Of a stretch of DNA of 64,000 nucleotides, positions 1-8,529 are shown in pieces. Made by a program: the position numbers and the translations under genes. Under the pieces are notes generated by a model. The model searched no databases. It was given only the letters and a program-made list of their open reading frames with translations, and was not told the origin of the DNA. Origin of the DNA: Paenibacillus dendritiformis (GTDB lineage: Bacteria > Bacillota > Bacilli > Paenibacillales > Paenibacillaceae); NCBI RefSeq assembly GCF_021654795.1, contig NZ_AP025344.1, positions 5,146,501 to 5,210,500 of the forward strand, given 5' to 3'. The first letter of the stretch is position 1. The number at the start of each line of letters is the position of its first letter.

Positions 1-532
1 TCGCCGGTACGGCCCGGCTCCAAGAATGGTTGACCCATTGATATTCCATGCAGTTCGAGACGGATAGAGTGGCGAGCAGTTCATTTTCCCCTCGTCTGCC
101 GAGATCGGCTCCGCGCCCCTGCCGGGTGAGCACTCCCATCCAGCTGTGCTTCGCTTCCCGGAACGGGCGAGGAAGATGGACGATGGCCTCGATCGTATAG
201 CCCCGCTCGAAGCGTTCCCGGTTAATCGGCGCGTCCGCCGCCGTCCGGAAATAACAACCGGAGAGGGCGGCATCGTTCCGGAAGACGAGGCCGCCGTCCG
301 CCCACGACAGCGGCAGGCTTGGCTGCGCCTCCGGCTCCTGCGAAGCGGCGTCCGGTTCCGGCCTCACCGCAACGGACTCCAGCCGATTCCCGCGGCCGCT
401 CAGATCAGCGAGCATAAGCGCGCCCGCTTCAATCGAGCCGGATACGACCTGTCCGGGCTGGAAGCGCCAATGCGCCAGCACGGCCGCGGACCGGCGCTGC
501 TCCGCCAACGGCGTCACGCGTTCGCGCTGCAT
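1..532 (-). CDS. LamG/concanavalin A-like protein, partial
   Basis: The reading frame runs off the window edge, so only the first 177 residues are visible. It starts at an ATG preceded by GGGAGG, and this start lies inside the end of the upstream nucleotidase gene (19-bp overlap), which suggests translational coupling. Residues about 17-60 read AHWRFQPG followed by LADLSGRGNRLE, the usual opening strand pattern of LamG/concanavalin A-like lectin domains; later the stretch GYTIEAIVHLP also fits that fold. There is no signal peptide. Proteins of this kind often join a LamG domain to a phosphoesterase or glycosidase, but the partner domain is outside the window. The fold assignment is pattern-based and the function is unknown. 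Confidence 0.55.
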   Translation of the reverse strand, partial: MQRERVTPLAEQRRSAAVLAHWRFQPGQVVSGSIEAGALMLADLSGRGNRLESVAVRPEPDAASQEPEAQPSLPLSWADGGLVFRNDAALSGCYFRTAADAPINRERFERGYTIEAIVHLPRPFREAKHSWMGVLTRQGRGADLGRRGENELLATLSVSNCMEYQWVNHSWSRAVPA

Positions 533-1098
533 CGCAAGCCTCCCGCCGCGGCCGCTTCCTCGTTGCCCCGCAGCTTTGCCATGAACCACGCCCCGGCATC
601 CAGCCATGAATCCACCCGCACGAATCCCTGCTCCCCCGCATTGTGCGGAGCGGAGAAAAGAATCCCTTGCCCCTGAAAGCGCCGGAGCTGATTCGCATTA
701 TCGTCGATCATATAATCGGCGCGAACGATGCTTTTGTTCCCGCAGAAGACGAAGTTCATATCGGACAAAAAGCCAAAATGCTCCCGCAGCCACTCGTACT
801 TGCCCCGGAACGAGGCCGGAACCTCCATCGCCGCGGTCGTGATGAAAATCTCATAATGGCGGCTCAGCTCGCGGATCACCTCCTGGCTATGTTCCATCAC
901 CTTCAGCTGCCGGAAGAAATCCTCGCGCCCGAAATAACTGTCAATCTCCCGCTTCCGCCCGGGCCTGACCTGCGCCAACGTCCTGCCCTGCAGCTCGGCG
1001 GCCGTAACCGCGTCGCCATAATCCCGGTTGTACCATTCCCGGTGCGTGCCGGCCGTATCGGCCATCACCTCATCCATATCGATTGCAATGCGCTCCAT
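514..1098 (-). CDS. 5'(3')-deoxyribonucleotidase (HAD family)
   Basis: A 194-residue cytoplasmic HAD-superfamily phosphatase of the NT5C/5'-3'-deoxyribonucleotidase group, which dephosphorylates deoxynucleoside monophosphates. Motif I is IAIDMDEVMADT near residues 4-15, with both aspartates of the DxD nucleophile pair. Motif II is the threonine in IFITTAAME (about residues 85-93). Motif IV is YMIDDNANQL near residue 130, giving the magnesium-binding aspartates. Length fits the family. The start has AGGAGG just upstream. The next gene (LamG-like) overlaps its 3' end, so the two are probably cotranscribed. Family assignment is firm; the exact nucleotide substrate is inferred. Confidence 0.85.
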   Translation of the reverse strand: MERIAIDMDEVMADTAGTHREWYNRDYGDAVTAAELQGRTLAQVRPGRKREIDSYFGREDFFRQLKVMEHSQEVIRELSRHYEIFITTAAMEVPASFRGKYEWLREHFGFLSDMNFVFCGNKSIVRADYMIDDNANQLRRFQGQGILFSAPHNAGEQGFVRVDSWLDAGAWFMAKLRGNEEAAAAGGLRCSANA

Positions 1099-1354
1099 CG
1101 CGATTCCTCCTCGTTCAGACTTGCCTCAAGCAACCAAGCAACAATACAGGCAAAACGCAATCAAACAAGCCGGATACCACAATCATAGAAGGGTTATGTT
1201 TTCATCAGATCAATCCATTGTAAATGTATTGTAAAAAGTATCATTTTTCCAACAACTTGTTCGTTCATATTGATGCACCGCGATTCAAATCCATTCATCG
1301 GGTATGCACATCATGCATCCGCTGCCCCTCTTTTAAATGAAAAGCGAACCGATT

Positions 1355-1372
1355 TTATGCATTTATGCATAA
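1355..1372. promoter_or_regulatory. candidate ArgR/AhrC (ARG) box
   Basis: The 18-bp near-perfect palindrome TTATGCA-TTTA-TGCATAA lies about 200 bp before the arginase start. It has the size, AT-rich centre and TGCATAA-type arms of ARG boxes bound by the arginine repressor/activator AhrC. A further TGCATAAAAGC follows at once and could be a second partial box. Assigned by resemblance and by the arginase-ornithine aminotransferase operon downstream. Confidence 0.5.
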
Positions 1373-1537
1373 AAAACCTGCATAAAAGCAACCCATCCCC
1401 GTGGCGAAATGCTTAATTTTTAAGCTTTTTCCAGGAAAGACGCTGGATCCCGCCCGCAACTTCCTTCCCAAGCTCCCGTAATATATAGAGCTTAAACCTG
1501 ATTGTTCCATTACATCCTGAATCCTCCTTCATAAAAT

Positions 1538-1551
1538 TGTGAACGCTTACA
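1538..1551 (+). promoter_or_regulatory. cre-like site before rocF
   Basis: TGTGAACGCTTACA differs at one position from the CcpA consensus TGWAANCGNTNWCA. It sits about 22 bp before the arginase start codon, a position where CcpA would block transcription or elongation. Predicted by consensus only. Confidence 0.45.
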
Positions 1552-1573
1552 TTCCCGAGAGAGGAGTCTGCTT

Positions 1574-2482
1574 ATGGACCGTAATCTGATTGCATTGCTG
1601 CGCGTTCCCTACGGCAAGGGAGGCGCGCGGCCTGGAGCGGAGCAAGGACCGGATGCGCTGATGGAGGCCGGGCTTGTCCGCCATTTGTCGCAGTTGGGCT
1701 TGCAGACGGCCGATGAGGGCGCCGTCCTGCCTCCCGCCGCGGCTGCCGGAAGCACGCAAGCGCCCGGTACGAAGCTGAAGCATCTGGAGGAAATCGCCGC
1801 TCTCAACAGCGAGCTGGCCGACCGCGTTGCCGGCATCGCCGCCAGCGGCCGGTTGCCGCTCATACTCGGCGGCGATCACAGCATCGCCATCGGCACGATC
1901 GCAGGACTGACGAGGCATTACCGCAACCTTGGCGTCCTCTGGTTCGACGCCCACGGCGATCTGAATACCGAGGACACGAGCCCGAGCGGCAATATTCACG
2001 GCATGTCGCTGGCCGTCAATCTTGGACAGGGCCATCCGCTGCTCATGCAGATCAGGCGGCAGTCGTCCCGCATCGATCCGGCGAAGGTCGTCATTATCGG
2101 GGCGAGATCGCTGGATGAGGGCGAGCGGGCGTACATCCGCCAAGCCGGCATTACCTGCTTCACGATGCATGATATCGACCGCAAGGGGATGCCTTATGTG
2201 ATGGAGCAGGCCTTGCGCATCCTCGGCGACGGAACCGACGGCGTCCATCTCAGCTTCGACATCGACAGCCTCGATCCCGCCGAGGCTCCCGGCACAGGGA
2301 CGCCGATTCCGGGCGGAGTCAGCTACCGCGAAGCGCATCTGGCGCTCGAAATGATGTATGAATCCGGCCTGATCACATCCGCCGAATTCGTGGAGGTCAG
2401 CCCGCCGCTGGACAGCCAGAAGCGGACGGTCCGCTTGGCGATCGGCCTAATCGGCTCGCTGCTGGGCGAACGAATTTTGTAA
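1574..2482 (+). CDS. rocF: arginase
   Basis: Hydrolyses L-arginine to ornithine and urea, the first step of the arginase route. The 302-residue length is standard. All binuclear manganese motifs are present: GGDHS with H102, DAHGD at residues 125-129 followed by LNTEDTSPSGNIHG, and SFDIDSLDP with D229 and D231. GAGGAG precedes the ATG at a good distance. The stop codon overlaps an ATG that opens the rocD frame, so the two genes form one operon converting arginine to glutamate semialdehyde. ARG-box-like and cre-like sequences upstream suggest control by arginine and carbon supply. I saw no convincing sigma-54 -24/-12 promoter of the kind used by Bacillus roc genes. Confidence 0.95.
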   Translation: MDRNLIALLRVPYGKGGARPGAEQGPDALMEAGLVRHLSQLGLQTADEGAVLPPAAAAGSTQAPGTKLKHLEEIAALNSELADRVAGIAASGRLPLILGGDHSIAIGTIAGLTRHYRNLGVLWFDAHGDLNTEDTSPSGNIHGMSLAVNLGQGHPLLMQIRRQSSRIDPAKVVIIGARSLDEGERAYIRQAGITCFTMHDIDRKGMPYVMEQALRILGDGTDGVHLSFDIDSLDPAEAPGTGTPIPGGVSYREAHLALEMMYESGLITSAEFVEVSPPLDSQKRTVRLAIGLIGSLLGERIL

Positions 2483-2514
2483 TGACCGCACTTGGAAAAA
2501 AGGAGGAGACAAGA

Positions 2515-3708
2515 GTGAACCAATCGATGCGAATTATCGACCAGACGGAGCAATACGGAGCACGGAACTATCATCCGCTGCCGATCGTCATCTCGAAGGC
2601 CGAGGGCGTCTGGGTCGAGGATCCGGAGGGGCGCCGGTATATGGATATGCTGAGCGCCTACTCCGCCCTGAACCACGGCCACCGTCACCCGGCCATTATC
2701 CAGGCGCTCAAGGACCAGGCCGACAAAGTGACGCTCACCTCCAGAGCGTTCCATAACGATCAGCTCGGCCCCTTCTACGAGCGCCTCTCCAACCTGACGC
2801 GCAAGGCGATGATTCTGCCGATGAATACGGGGGCCGAGGCGGTGGAGACGGCCATCAAGGCGGTGCGCCGCTGGGGCTACGAGCGCAAGGGCATTCCGGA
2901 CAATCAGGCCGAGATCATCGTCTGCGACGGCAACTTCCACGGGCGGACGGTCACGATCACGTCCTTCTCGTCGGAGGAGGAATACAAGGCTGGCTTCGGC
3001 CCGTTCACGCCGGGATTCAAGCTCATCCCGTACGGCGATATCGGCGCGCTGGAGCGGGCCATCACCCCGAATACGGCCGCCTTCCTGGTGGAGCCGATTC
3101 AAGGCGAAGCCGGCATCATCGTGCCGGAGCCGGGCTTCCTCCAGGCGGCCCGCGCGTTGTGCAGCCGGCACAACGTCCTGTTCGTCGCCGACGAGATCCA
3201 GACCGGGCTCGGCCGCACCGGCAAAATGTTCGCCTGCGACTGGGAAGAGATCGTGCCGGATATGTATATCCTCGGCAAGGCGCTCGGCGGCGGGGTCATT
3301 CCGGTATCCGCCGTCGCGGGCGATGCCGAGGTGCTCGGCACGTTCACGCCCGGGTCGCACGGCTCCACCTTCGGCGGCAATCCGCTCGGCTGCGCCGTCG
3401 CCAACGCCGCGCTGGAGACGCTCGTCCGCGAGCGGCTCGCCGACCGGGCGCGGGAGCTTGGCGATTACTTCATGGACGGACTCGCCAAGCTCCAATCGCC
3501 GCGCATCAAGGAATTGCGCGGCCGCGGCCTGCTGATCGGGCTCGAGCTGACGGAGCCCGCCCGCCCTTACTGCGAGCAGCTCCAGAAGGTCGGCCTGCTC
3601 GCCAAGGAAACCCACGAGCATACGATCCGCTTCGCCCCGCCGCTCGTCATTACGAAGGAAGAGCTGGATTGGGCGCTGGATCGGATTCGGGAAGTGCTGC
3701 CGGCGTAA
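2515..3708 (+). CDS. rocD: ornithine aminotransferase
   Basis: A PLP-dependent class III aminotransferase converting ornithine plus 2-oxoglutarate to glutamate-5-semialdehyde plus glutamate. The signature IIDQTEQYGARNYHPLPIVI and the PLP-lysine region MYILGKALGGGVIPVSAV are typical of RocD; DEIQTGLGRTG supplies the cofactor aspartate. I chose the GTG at 2515 because AGGAGG lies 8 bp before it. The frame is open back to an ATG at 2482 that overlaps the rocF stop but has no Shine-Dalgarno sequence; that start would add 11 residues. The protein is 397 residues from the GTG. It is the second gene of the rocFD operon, followed by a strong hairpin. Confidence 0.94.
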   Translation: MNQSMRIIDQTEQYGARNYHPLPIVISKAEGVWVEDPEGRRYMDMLSAYSALNHGHRHPAIIQALKDQADKVTLTSRAFHNDQLGPFYERLSNLTRKAMILPMNTGAEAVETAIKAVRRWGYERKGIPDNQAEIIVCDGNFHGRTVTITSFSSEEEYKAGFGPFTPGFKLIPYGDIGALERAITPNTAAFLVEPIQGEAGIIVPEPGFLQAARALCSRHNVLFVADEIQTGLGRTGKMFACDWEEIVPDMYILGKALGGGVIPVSAVAGDAEVLGTFTPGSHGSTFGGNPLGCAVANAALETLVRERLADRARELGDYFMDGLAKLQSPRIKELRGRGLLIGLELTEPARPYCEQLQKVGLLAKETHEHTIRFAPPLVITKEELDWALDRIREVLPA

Positions 3709-3780
3709 ATCCGGTTCAAGCCAGCAGCGGGCCGCCGGGCCGCTCGAACGAACAACGCCCGAGACCGGGCACAAAAGAAA

Positions 3781-3813
3781 AGGCACAGGATGCATGTTCG
3801 TGCACCTGTGCCT
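3781..3813. terminator. bidirectional terminator rocD / map
   Basis: A hairpin with arms AGGCACAGG-A-TGCA and TGCACCTGTGCCT around loop TGTTCG lies between the convergent rocD and map genes. An A-rich run precedes it, giving U residues for the minus-strand transcript. Confidence 0.75.
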
Positions 3814-3819
3814 CTCAAT

Positions 3820-4569
3820 TTAGTCTTGCTTCGTCAAAATAAGCGGGCCGTCGGCCGTAATCGCGAGCGTATGCTCATACTGCGCGGACAAGCCGCCATC
3901 CTTCGTTCTTGCCGTCCAGCCGTCCGGATCGCGCTTGCTCTGCCAGACTCCGGTATTCAGCATCGGCTCGATCGTGATCACCATGCCTTCCTTCAGGCGC
4001 ATGCCCTTGCCGGCCGGCCCGTAATGGAGCACCTGCGGCTCCTCGTGCATATCCTGCCCGATCCCGTGGCCGACGAATTCACGCACGACCGAGAAGCCTT
4101 CGGCCTCGGCCAATGTCTGAATCGCATGCGCGATATCGCCGAGGCGGTTGCCGATGACCGCTTGCTCGATGCCCTTGTACAGCGACTCTTCCGTCGTCTT
4201 CAGCAGATGGGCGGCCTCGTCCGAGATATTGCCCACCGCGTAGGACCAGGCCGAATCGGCCAGCCAGCCGTTCAGATTCACGACCATATCAATGGTGACG
4301 ATATCCCCGTCCTTCAGCTCGGTCTCGCTCGGAAAGCCGTGGCAGATGACATCGTTGACGGAAGCGCATGTCGCGTAAGGATAGCCCATATAGCCTTTTT
4401 GCTCCGGTGTCGCGTGATGCTCCTTCAAAAAACGCTCCACAAAGCGATCGATCTCCATCGTCGTGATGCCCGGACGGATCATTTTCGCGATCTCTTTGTG
4501 GCAGGCCGCCAATATTTTGCCCGCTTCGTGCATTTTGGCAATTTGTTCTTTCGTCTTGATAATAATCAT
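3820..4569 (-). CDS. map: methionine aminopeptidase, type I
   Basis: Removes N-terminal methionine from nascent proteins in the cytoplasm. The metal ligands of the pita-bread fold are visible: D in GDIVTIDMVVNL, D in WLADSAWSYAVG, H in FVGHGIGQDMHEEP, then E in ITIEPMLN and the final E in EHTLAI. The frame is open further upstream, but the ATG at 4569 (MIIIKTKEQIAKMHEAG) has AGAGGTG before it and gives 249 residues, the normal type Ia length. It has its own short upstream region after the tRNA-Leu terminator. It is probably a paralogue of the ribosomal-operon map, which cannot be checked in this window. Confidence 0.93.
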   Translation of the reverse strand: MIIIKTKEQIAKMHEAGKILAACHKEIAKMIRPGITTMEIDRFVERFLKEHHATPEQKGYMGYPYATCASVNDVICHGFPSETELKDGDIVTIDMVVNLNGWLADSAWSYAVGNISDEAAHLLKTTEESLYKGIEQAVIGNRLGDIAHAIQTLAEAEGFSVVREFVGHGIGQDMHEEPQVLHYGPAGKGMRLKEGMVITIEPMLNTGVWQSKRDPDGWTARTKDGGLSAQYEHTLAITADGPLILTKQD

Positions 4570-4681
4570 ATTCAACACCTCTTGGTTAACTGCCGGGTCA
4601 GATTCGGAACGTTCCTTCGCCCCGTCCGGCGCTGGAAAATGGTAACGAGGTTCAAGTTCAATGCGATATCCCGGTAAAAAC

Positions 4682-4706
4682 AAAAAAAGCCTTGTATGCC
4701 AAGACT
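4682..4706 (-). terminator. terminator of tRNA Glu-Lys-Leu operon
   Basis: On the minus strand, AGTCTTG-GCATA-CAAGGCT forms a 7-bp stem with one G-U pair and runs straight into TTTTTTTG, just after the tRNA-Leu CCA end. Confidence 0.75.
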
Positions 4707-4729
4707 TCGCTCATTCGTCATGAAAATTA

Positions 4730-4815
4730 TGGTGCGGTAGAGAGGACTCGAACCTCCACGGGCGTACGCCCACTACCCCCTCAAGATAGCGTGTCTGCCA
4801 TTCCACCACTACCGC
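4730..4815 (-). tRNA. tRNA-Leu (anticodon GAG)
   Basis: The 86-nt cloverleaf has acceptor arms GCGGTAG/CTACCGC, discriminator A and an encoded CCA. The anticodon loop TTGAGGG gives GAG. A long class II variable arm with GGGCG/CGCCC pairing confirms leucine type. It is the last tRNA of a Glu-Lys-Leu unit. Confidence 0.95.
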
Positions 4816-4862
4816 ACGTATGTTGGGAACGATGCTTCCGCATTGCAACCATAAAGGAAAAC

Positions 4863-4938
4863 TGGTGAGCCATGAAGGACTCGAACCTTCGACACCCTGA
4901 TTAAAAGTCAGGTGCTCTACCAACTGAGCTAATGGCTC
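4863..4938 (-). tRNA. tRNA-Lys (anticodon UUU)
   Basis: 76 nt including encoded CCA. The acceptor begins GAGCCAT and pairs with ATGGCTC; the anticodon loop CTTTTAA gives UUU; the T-arm contains GGTTCGAGTCC. Confidence 0.96.
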
Positions 4939-4984
4939 GTGCTGACTGAACATTGCTGTCCGCCATATCATCCATAAGAATAGA

Positions 4985-5059
4985 TGGTGACCCGTACGGG
5001 ATTCGAACCCGTGTTACCGCCGTGAAAGGGCGGTGTCTTAACCGCTTGACCAACGGGCC
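4985..5059 (-). tRNA. tRNA-Glu (anticodon UUC)
   Basis: 75 nt including encoded CCA. The anticodon stem CCGCC/GGCGG holds loop CTTTCAC, giving UUC; the T-arm is standard. It is the first tRNA after a strong promoter. Confidence 0.96.
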
Positions 5060-5099
5060 ACGTCTTCAAAAACTTCATCACCTCGCGGCGACAATTAAG

Positions 5100-5128
5100 A
5101 GTATAACAAACGACCTGGCCGTTGACAA
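5100..5128 (-). promoter_or_regulatory. sigma-A promoter of tRNA Glu-Lys-Leu
   Basis: On the minus strand TTGTCA and TATACT are separated by exactly 17 bp, about 40 bp before tRNA-Glu. This is a near-consensus housekeeping promoter. Confidence 0.8.
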
Positions 5129-5559
5129 GCTTTTTTTTTGGTCTTTTTTCAATGTGCTTTTCAGGGTCCTTTTCCGGGCGGATTCCTGCAGGACGGTCCA
5201 TCCGCGGCGCCAGTCTCCATTGATCCGAAAAAATCCAAACATTCGGAATGATCCTGGACAAAGATCAGACTCATCAGGCTGACGATAGCCGCTGCCGCAG
5301 GTGTGTCCTCATTTTGTGGAAAACATAAAGAAATGTCTTTCAAATAGTGGACACTTTTCGGTGAAGGAGAGATGTTCTTTTTCGACACTCATCCCGCTAG
5401 ATATAGAACAACGCCCCAATAAACCCTATATATAGACTTATCTCCTTAAGCGAAGCATATCCTCTTCTTGTCCACCTTTGTATAGACATTTTCGAAATTC
5501 GTCCGCCGAAAGAGTACAATCTCATGGGGAAACAAATATCGCAGTCAGCCGCACGATTC
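5129..5559. other. intergenic stretch, no gene seen
   Basis: Between the tRNA promoter and the end of mgtE I see only short open frames without ribosome-binding sites, plus an AT-rich part around 5390-5460. I could not recognise an RNA gene or a clear terminator for mgtE. Confidence 0.5.
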
Positions 5560-6951
5560 TCACAGGATATAGGACAAGAACAGGGTCGCCGTTCCGAAGT
5601 AGACCGTGAGCGAGAAGATATCGTTCAGCGTCGTAATGAGCGGGCCGGATGCCACCGCCGGGTCGGCATTCAAGCGGTACAGAATAAGCGGGATGACGGT
5701 CCCTGCCATCGTGCCGATAATGACGGTCAGGAACAAGGAACTGCCGACGACCAGCCCGAGCGGAAGGCTGGACTGCCAGAAGCCCGCGACGAGGGCGACC
5801 GCGAGGCCGCATACGGTGCCGATGATGAGCCCGACGACCAGCTCGCGTCCGATCAGCCGGCTGACGGAGCCCTTGTCCAGCTTCTCCGACGCGAGGCCGC
5901 GGATGACGACCGCCAGCGATTGCGTGCCCGTGTTCCCCGTCATGCCGGCGATCATCGGCATGAAGAAGGTCAAGGCGACGACCTGCTGCAGCGTCTCTTC
6001 GAAGCGGCTGATGATGCTGCCCGACACCAGGCCGAGGAACAGCAGCATAATCAGCCAGGGCAGACGCCGCCGCGCCGCCGTGAACGGATTCGTGCGGAAA
6101 TCGATCGTCTTGTCCGTAGCGGAGTATTTATTGAAATCCTCATGCGCCTCTTCCCGCAGGACGTCGATGACGTCATCGACCGTCACGATCCCGATCAGCC
6201 GGTTATTTTCGTCCACGACCGGCATCGAGAGGAAGTCATACTGCTCGAACAAGCGGGCGACTTCTTCCTGATCCGTGTCGGCCGTAACCGAGATGACCTT
6301 CTCGTTCATCAAGGCTTGAATCGTCTCCGTCTCCTGGGCCAGCACCAGCTCGCGGTACGAGAGCGTGCCGACCAGACGCTTTTCTTCATTTACGACATAA
6401 AAATAATGCACATGCTTCGTCAATTCGGCGAAAGCCTTCACCTTCTCGACGGCTTCACGCACCGTATAACGCTCATAGAACCAGACGTAGCGGTTCGTCA
6501 TCAGGCCGCCGGCCGTCTCCGGCTCGTAGGTCAAGAGCTGGCGTACCGTATCGCTCTCTTCCCGCTTCATCAGGGACAGCAGGAATTCCTTCGCTTCCAC
6601 GCTGACGGCCGCCATCGTGTCGGCCAGGTCGTCGTTATCCATGCGGTTCAATACTTCCGCAGCCCGCTCGCGCCCCAGCATCTGAAATGACTCCAGCTGC
6701 AGCGCCGGATCCAGCTCGCGCATGATGCCCGTAAGCTGATCGACGTCGAGCACCTCCAGCAAGCGGGTGCGGTGCGTCATCTTCGCGTCCCGGTAGACGA
6801 GAGCGAGGTCATACGGGTGCCAGTACCGGAAGGCATGCCGAATCGATTCGTCGTCTCCCTCCAGAATCTGAACCGCCTCCGCCACGATATCTTCCGGCTC
6901 TCTGCCTCCGCTGCCCGCATCGTTCGAGTCATTGGTTTGCTGTCTGCTCAC
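5560..6951 (-). CDS. mgtE: magnesium transporter MgtE
   Basis: A magnesium channel of the inner membrane. From the chosen GTG the protein is 463 residues, close to the usual 450. Order: N-terminal superhelical domain (about residues 20-140, with LTGIMRELDPAL), a CBS pair (about 145-270, including RLVGTLSYRELVLA and FLSMPVVDENNRLIGIVTVDD), a linker helix, then five membrane segments from about residue 300 (PWLIMLLFLGLVSGSII; MPMIAGMTGNTGTQSLAV is the conserved pore-lining region). The GTG at 6951 has AAGGAGG before it; the frame is open upstream but those extra residues do not look like MgtE. No M-box riboswitch could be recognised in the short leader. Confidence 0.93.
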   Translation of the reverse strand: MSRQQTNDSNDAGSGGREPEDIVAEAVQILEGDDESIRHAFRYWHPYDLALVYRDAKMTHRTRLLEVLDVDQLTGIMRELDPALQLESFQMLGRERAAEVLNRMDNDDLADTMAAVSVEAKEFLLSLMKREESDTVRQLLTYEPETAGGLMTNRYVWFYERYTVREAVEKVKAFAELTKHVHYFYVVNEEKRLVGTLSYRELVLAQETETIQALMNEKVISVTADTDQEEVARLFEQYDFLSMPVVDENNRLIGIVTVDDVIDVLREEAHEDFNKYSATDKTIDFRTNPFTAARRRLPWLIMLLFLGLVSGSIISRFEETLQQVVALTFFMPMIAGMTGNTGTQSLAVVIRGLASEKLDKGSVSRLIGRELVVGLIIGTVCGLAVALVAGFWQSSLPLGLVVGSSLFLTVIIGTMAGTVIPLILYRLNADPAVASGPLITTLNDIFSLTVYFGTATLFLSYIL

Positions 6952-7109
6952 TCCGCCACCTCCTTCATGATGTTCCGCAGGACTTCTCCCTTCGATGTCC
7001 ATGCGCCGCGATAAGGCCAATCGCTTCATCATATGATTAACACATTCCGTCGGTACCGACACTTCGTGCGGCCCGCGAACTTTACCTATTAAATCTTTCA
7101 TATTATATG

Positions 7110-7158
7110 AAAAAAAGCAAGGATTAACCGCATTCCTTCCGCTGCGGTCCATCCTTGC
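7110..7158 (-). terminator. terminator after the fucosidase gene
   Basis: On the minus strand GCAAGGAT and ATCCTTGC enclose a second inner pairing ACCGCA/TGCGGT, and the stem is followed by a run of seven T. It separates the GH29 gene from mgtE. Confidence 0.85.
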
Positions 7159-7191
7159 CGTTATGGCTCCGTATGCCAATTCACTTCTGCC

Positions 7192-8427
7192 TTATTCCCC
7201 CGCCGAATAGGCGGCCAAGCTGCGAATATGCGGCTCTGCCGCCTCCTCCGTTACGCGGATGCGGATACGGGATGTCTGCGTCGGCTCGATGCGGTCGATC
7301 TTTTTGTGGCCGATGGCGCTGCCCGCTGCGACGGGCTTCCACTTGCCGCCGGCCTCTGCCTCGATCGTATAGGCGCGCACCCGTTCCCCGTAGGCGATAT
7401 CCTCCATCGTCAGGATATGATCGATGAGGGCTTCTCCATCCAGCGCCAGCTCAAGCCCGGACCCTGTGCCGGAGACGGAGCCCAGCGGCTGCCCGAACCG
7501 GCGGCGGATCTCCGCCCCGAATTCGAGCACTCGCTTCGCGTCGGGTTCCGGCAGCAGGCCGCGGTTGTCCGGAGAGACATTCAACAGGAGCGTCGTGCCA
7601 TGTCCGACCGAGCGGTAGTACAAGTCCATTAAATGATCGAGGGAGTGCAGGCTGTGCTCATCGTTCGGATGCCAGAACCAATGCCGCTTCCGGATCGGCA
7701 CGTCGCATTCCGCCGGCACCCAGCCCGGCGTCTCTTCCATCCATGTATTCATATCGCTCGTGAACATGCTGACCCGGGCGCTTTCGGCCGTATTCCAGCA
7801 AGGATACGGGGCGACGCCGTCCTCATTCCCGACCCAGCGGATCGTCGGAGCGCCCATATTGAAGATCATCGCGTCCGGCTGATGCCGCTTCACGAGGCCG
7901 ATAATGCGCTTCCAATCGTATTCGCGCCCTTCGGAGCCCGCCCCGTCGAACCAGACCTCGACGAGAGGCCCGTAGCCGGTCAGCAGCTCGGTCAGCTGCT
8001 CCGCATAGAAATCGTCATAGGCCGCCGGATCGGCATAGCATGGCGCGTTCCGATCCCAAGGCGACACGTATAAGCCGAACTTCATCCCTTCCTCCCGGCA
8101 GGCATCCGCGACCTCGCGCACGACATCGCCCTGCCCGTTCCTCCACGGGCTTGACCGCACCGAGTAATCCGTCGTCTTGGTCGGCCACAGACAGAAGCCG
8201 TCATGATGCTTCGCCGTCAGAATGACATACTTGAAGCCGGCTTCCTTCGCGGTCCCAATCCACTGCCGCGCATCCAGCTCCGCCGGGTTGAACAATTCCG
8301 GGGAGTCCGTCCCGTCCCCCCATTCCTGATCGCAATACGTATTGATGCCGAAGTGAAAAAACATGCCCAGTTCCAAGTCCTGCCACGCCATTTGCTGCGG
8401 CGTGGGCACCGCCAGCCTTTGATTCAT
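7192..8427 (-). CDS. alpha-L-fucosidase-like GH29 glycosidase
   Basis: A cytoplasmic glycoside hydrolase of family 29, which removes alpha-L-fucose from oligosaccharides. No signal peptide is present. Visible family features: GMFFHFGINTY near residue 21, YVILTAKHHDGFCLWP around 67-82, KFGLYVSPWDRN, and VEVWFDGAGSEG, whose Asp161 is the likely nucleophile. A C-terminal beta-sandwich-like region follows from about residue 330. The start at 8427 (411 residues) has GAGGAG about 11 bp upstream; an ATG at 8463 is possible but poorly spaced. It lies directly downstream of a three-gene sugar ABC operon, so it probably hydrolyses an imported fucosylated oligosaccharide. Family call firm, substrate inferred. 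Confidence 0.85.
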   Translation of the reverse strand: MNQRLAVPTPQQMAWQDLELGMFFHFGINTYCDQEWGDGTDSPELFNPAELDARQWIGTAKEAGFKYVILTAKHHDGFCLWPTKTTDYSVRSSPWRNGQGDVVREVADACREEGMKFGLYVSPWDRNAPCYADPAAYDDFYAEQLTELLTGYGPLVEVWFDGAGSEGREYDWKRIIGLVKRHQPDAMIFNMGAPTIRWVGNEDGVAPYPCWNTAESARVSMFTSDMNTWMEETPGWVPAECDVPIRKRHWFWHPNDEHSLHSLDHLMDLYYRSVGHGTTLLLNVSPDNRGLLPEPDAKRVLEFGAEIRRRFGQPLGSVSGTGSGLELALDGEALIDHILTMEDIAYGERVRAYTIEAEAGGKWKPVAAGSAIGHKKIDRIEPTQTSRIRIRVTEEAAEPHIRSLAAYSAGE

Positions 8428-8478
8428 CCGGCAGCCGCTCCTCTCTAACGTTAGATTGGTCATTCTCCAGGCGACGAG

Positions 8479-8524
8479 AGGCTGCCGTCCGAAATCCGCG
8501 CCCTAGCGCTTCGGACGGCAGCCT
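8479..8524 (-). terminator. hairpin between ABC operon and fucosidase
   Basis: A perfect 15-bp stem, AGGCTGCCGTCCGAA with its complement, around a 16-nt loop. No U-tract follows, so it may be a terminator, an attenuator or an mRNA-stabilising stem that sets the fucosidase level below that of the binding protein. Confidence 0.6.
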
Positions 8525-8529
8525 GCCCC

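Noticed and set aside
1381..1573. Sigma-54 promoter for the arginase operon
   Set aside because: The nearest GG...GC pairs (around 1447-1459) have the wrong spacing and poor sequence.
5161..5388. Minus-strand ORF of 75 codons upstream of the tRNA promoter
   Set aside because: No ribosome-binding site and no recognisable sequence; it overlaps another equally weak frame.
6952..7109. M-box magnesium riboswitch before mgtE
   Set aside because: The leader is short and no conserved M-box core or attenuator stem was recognised.
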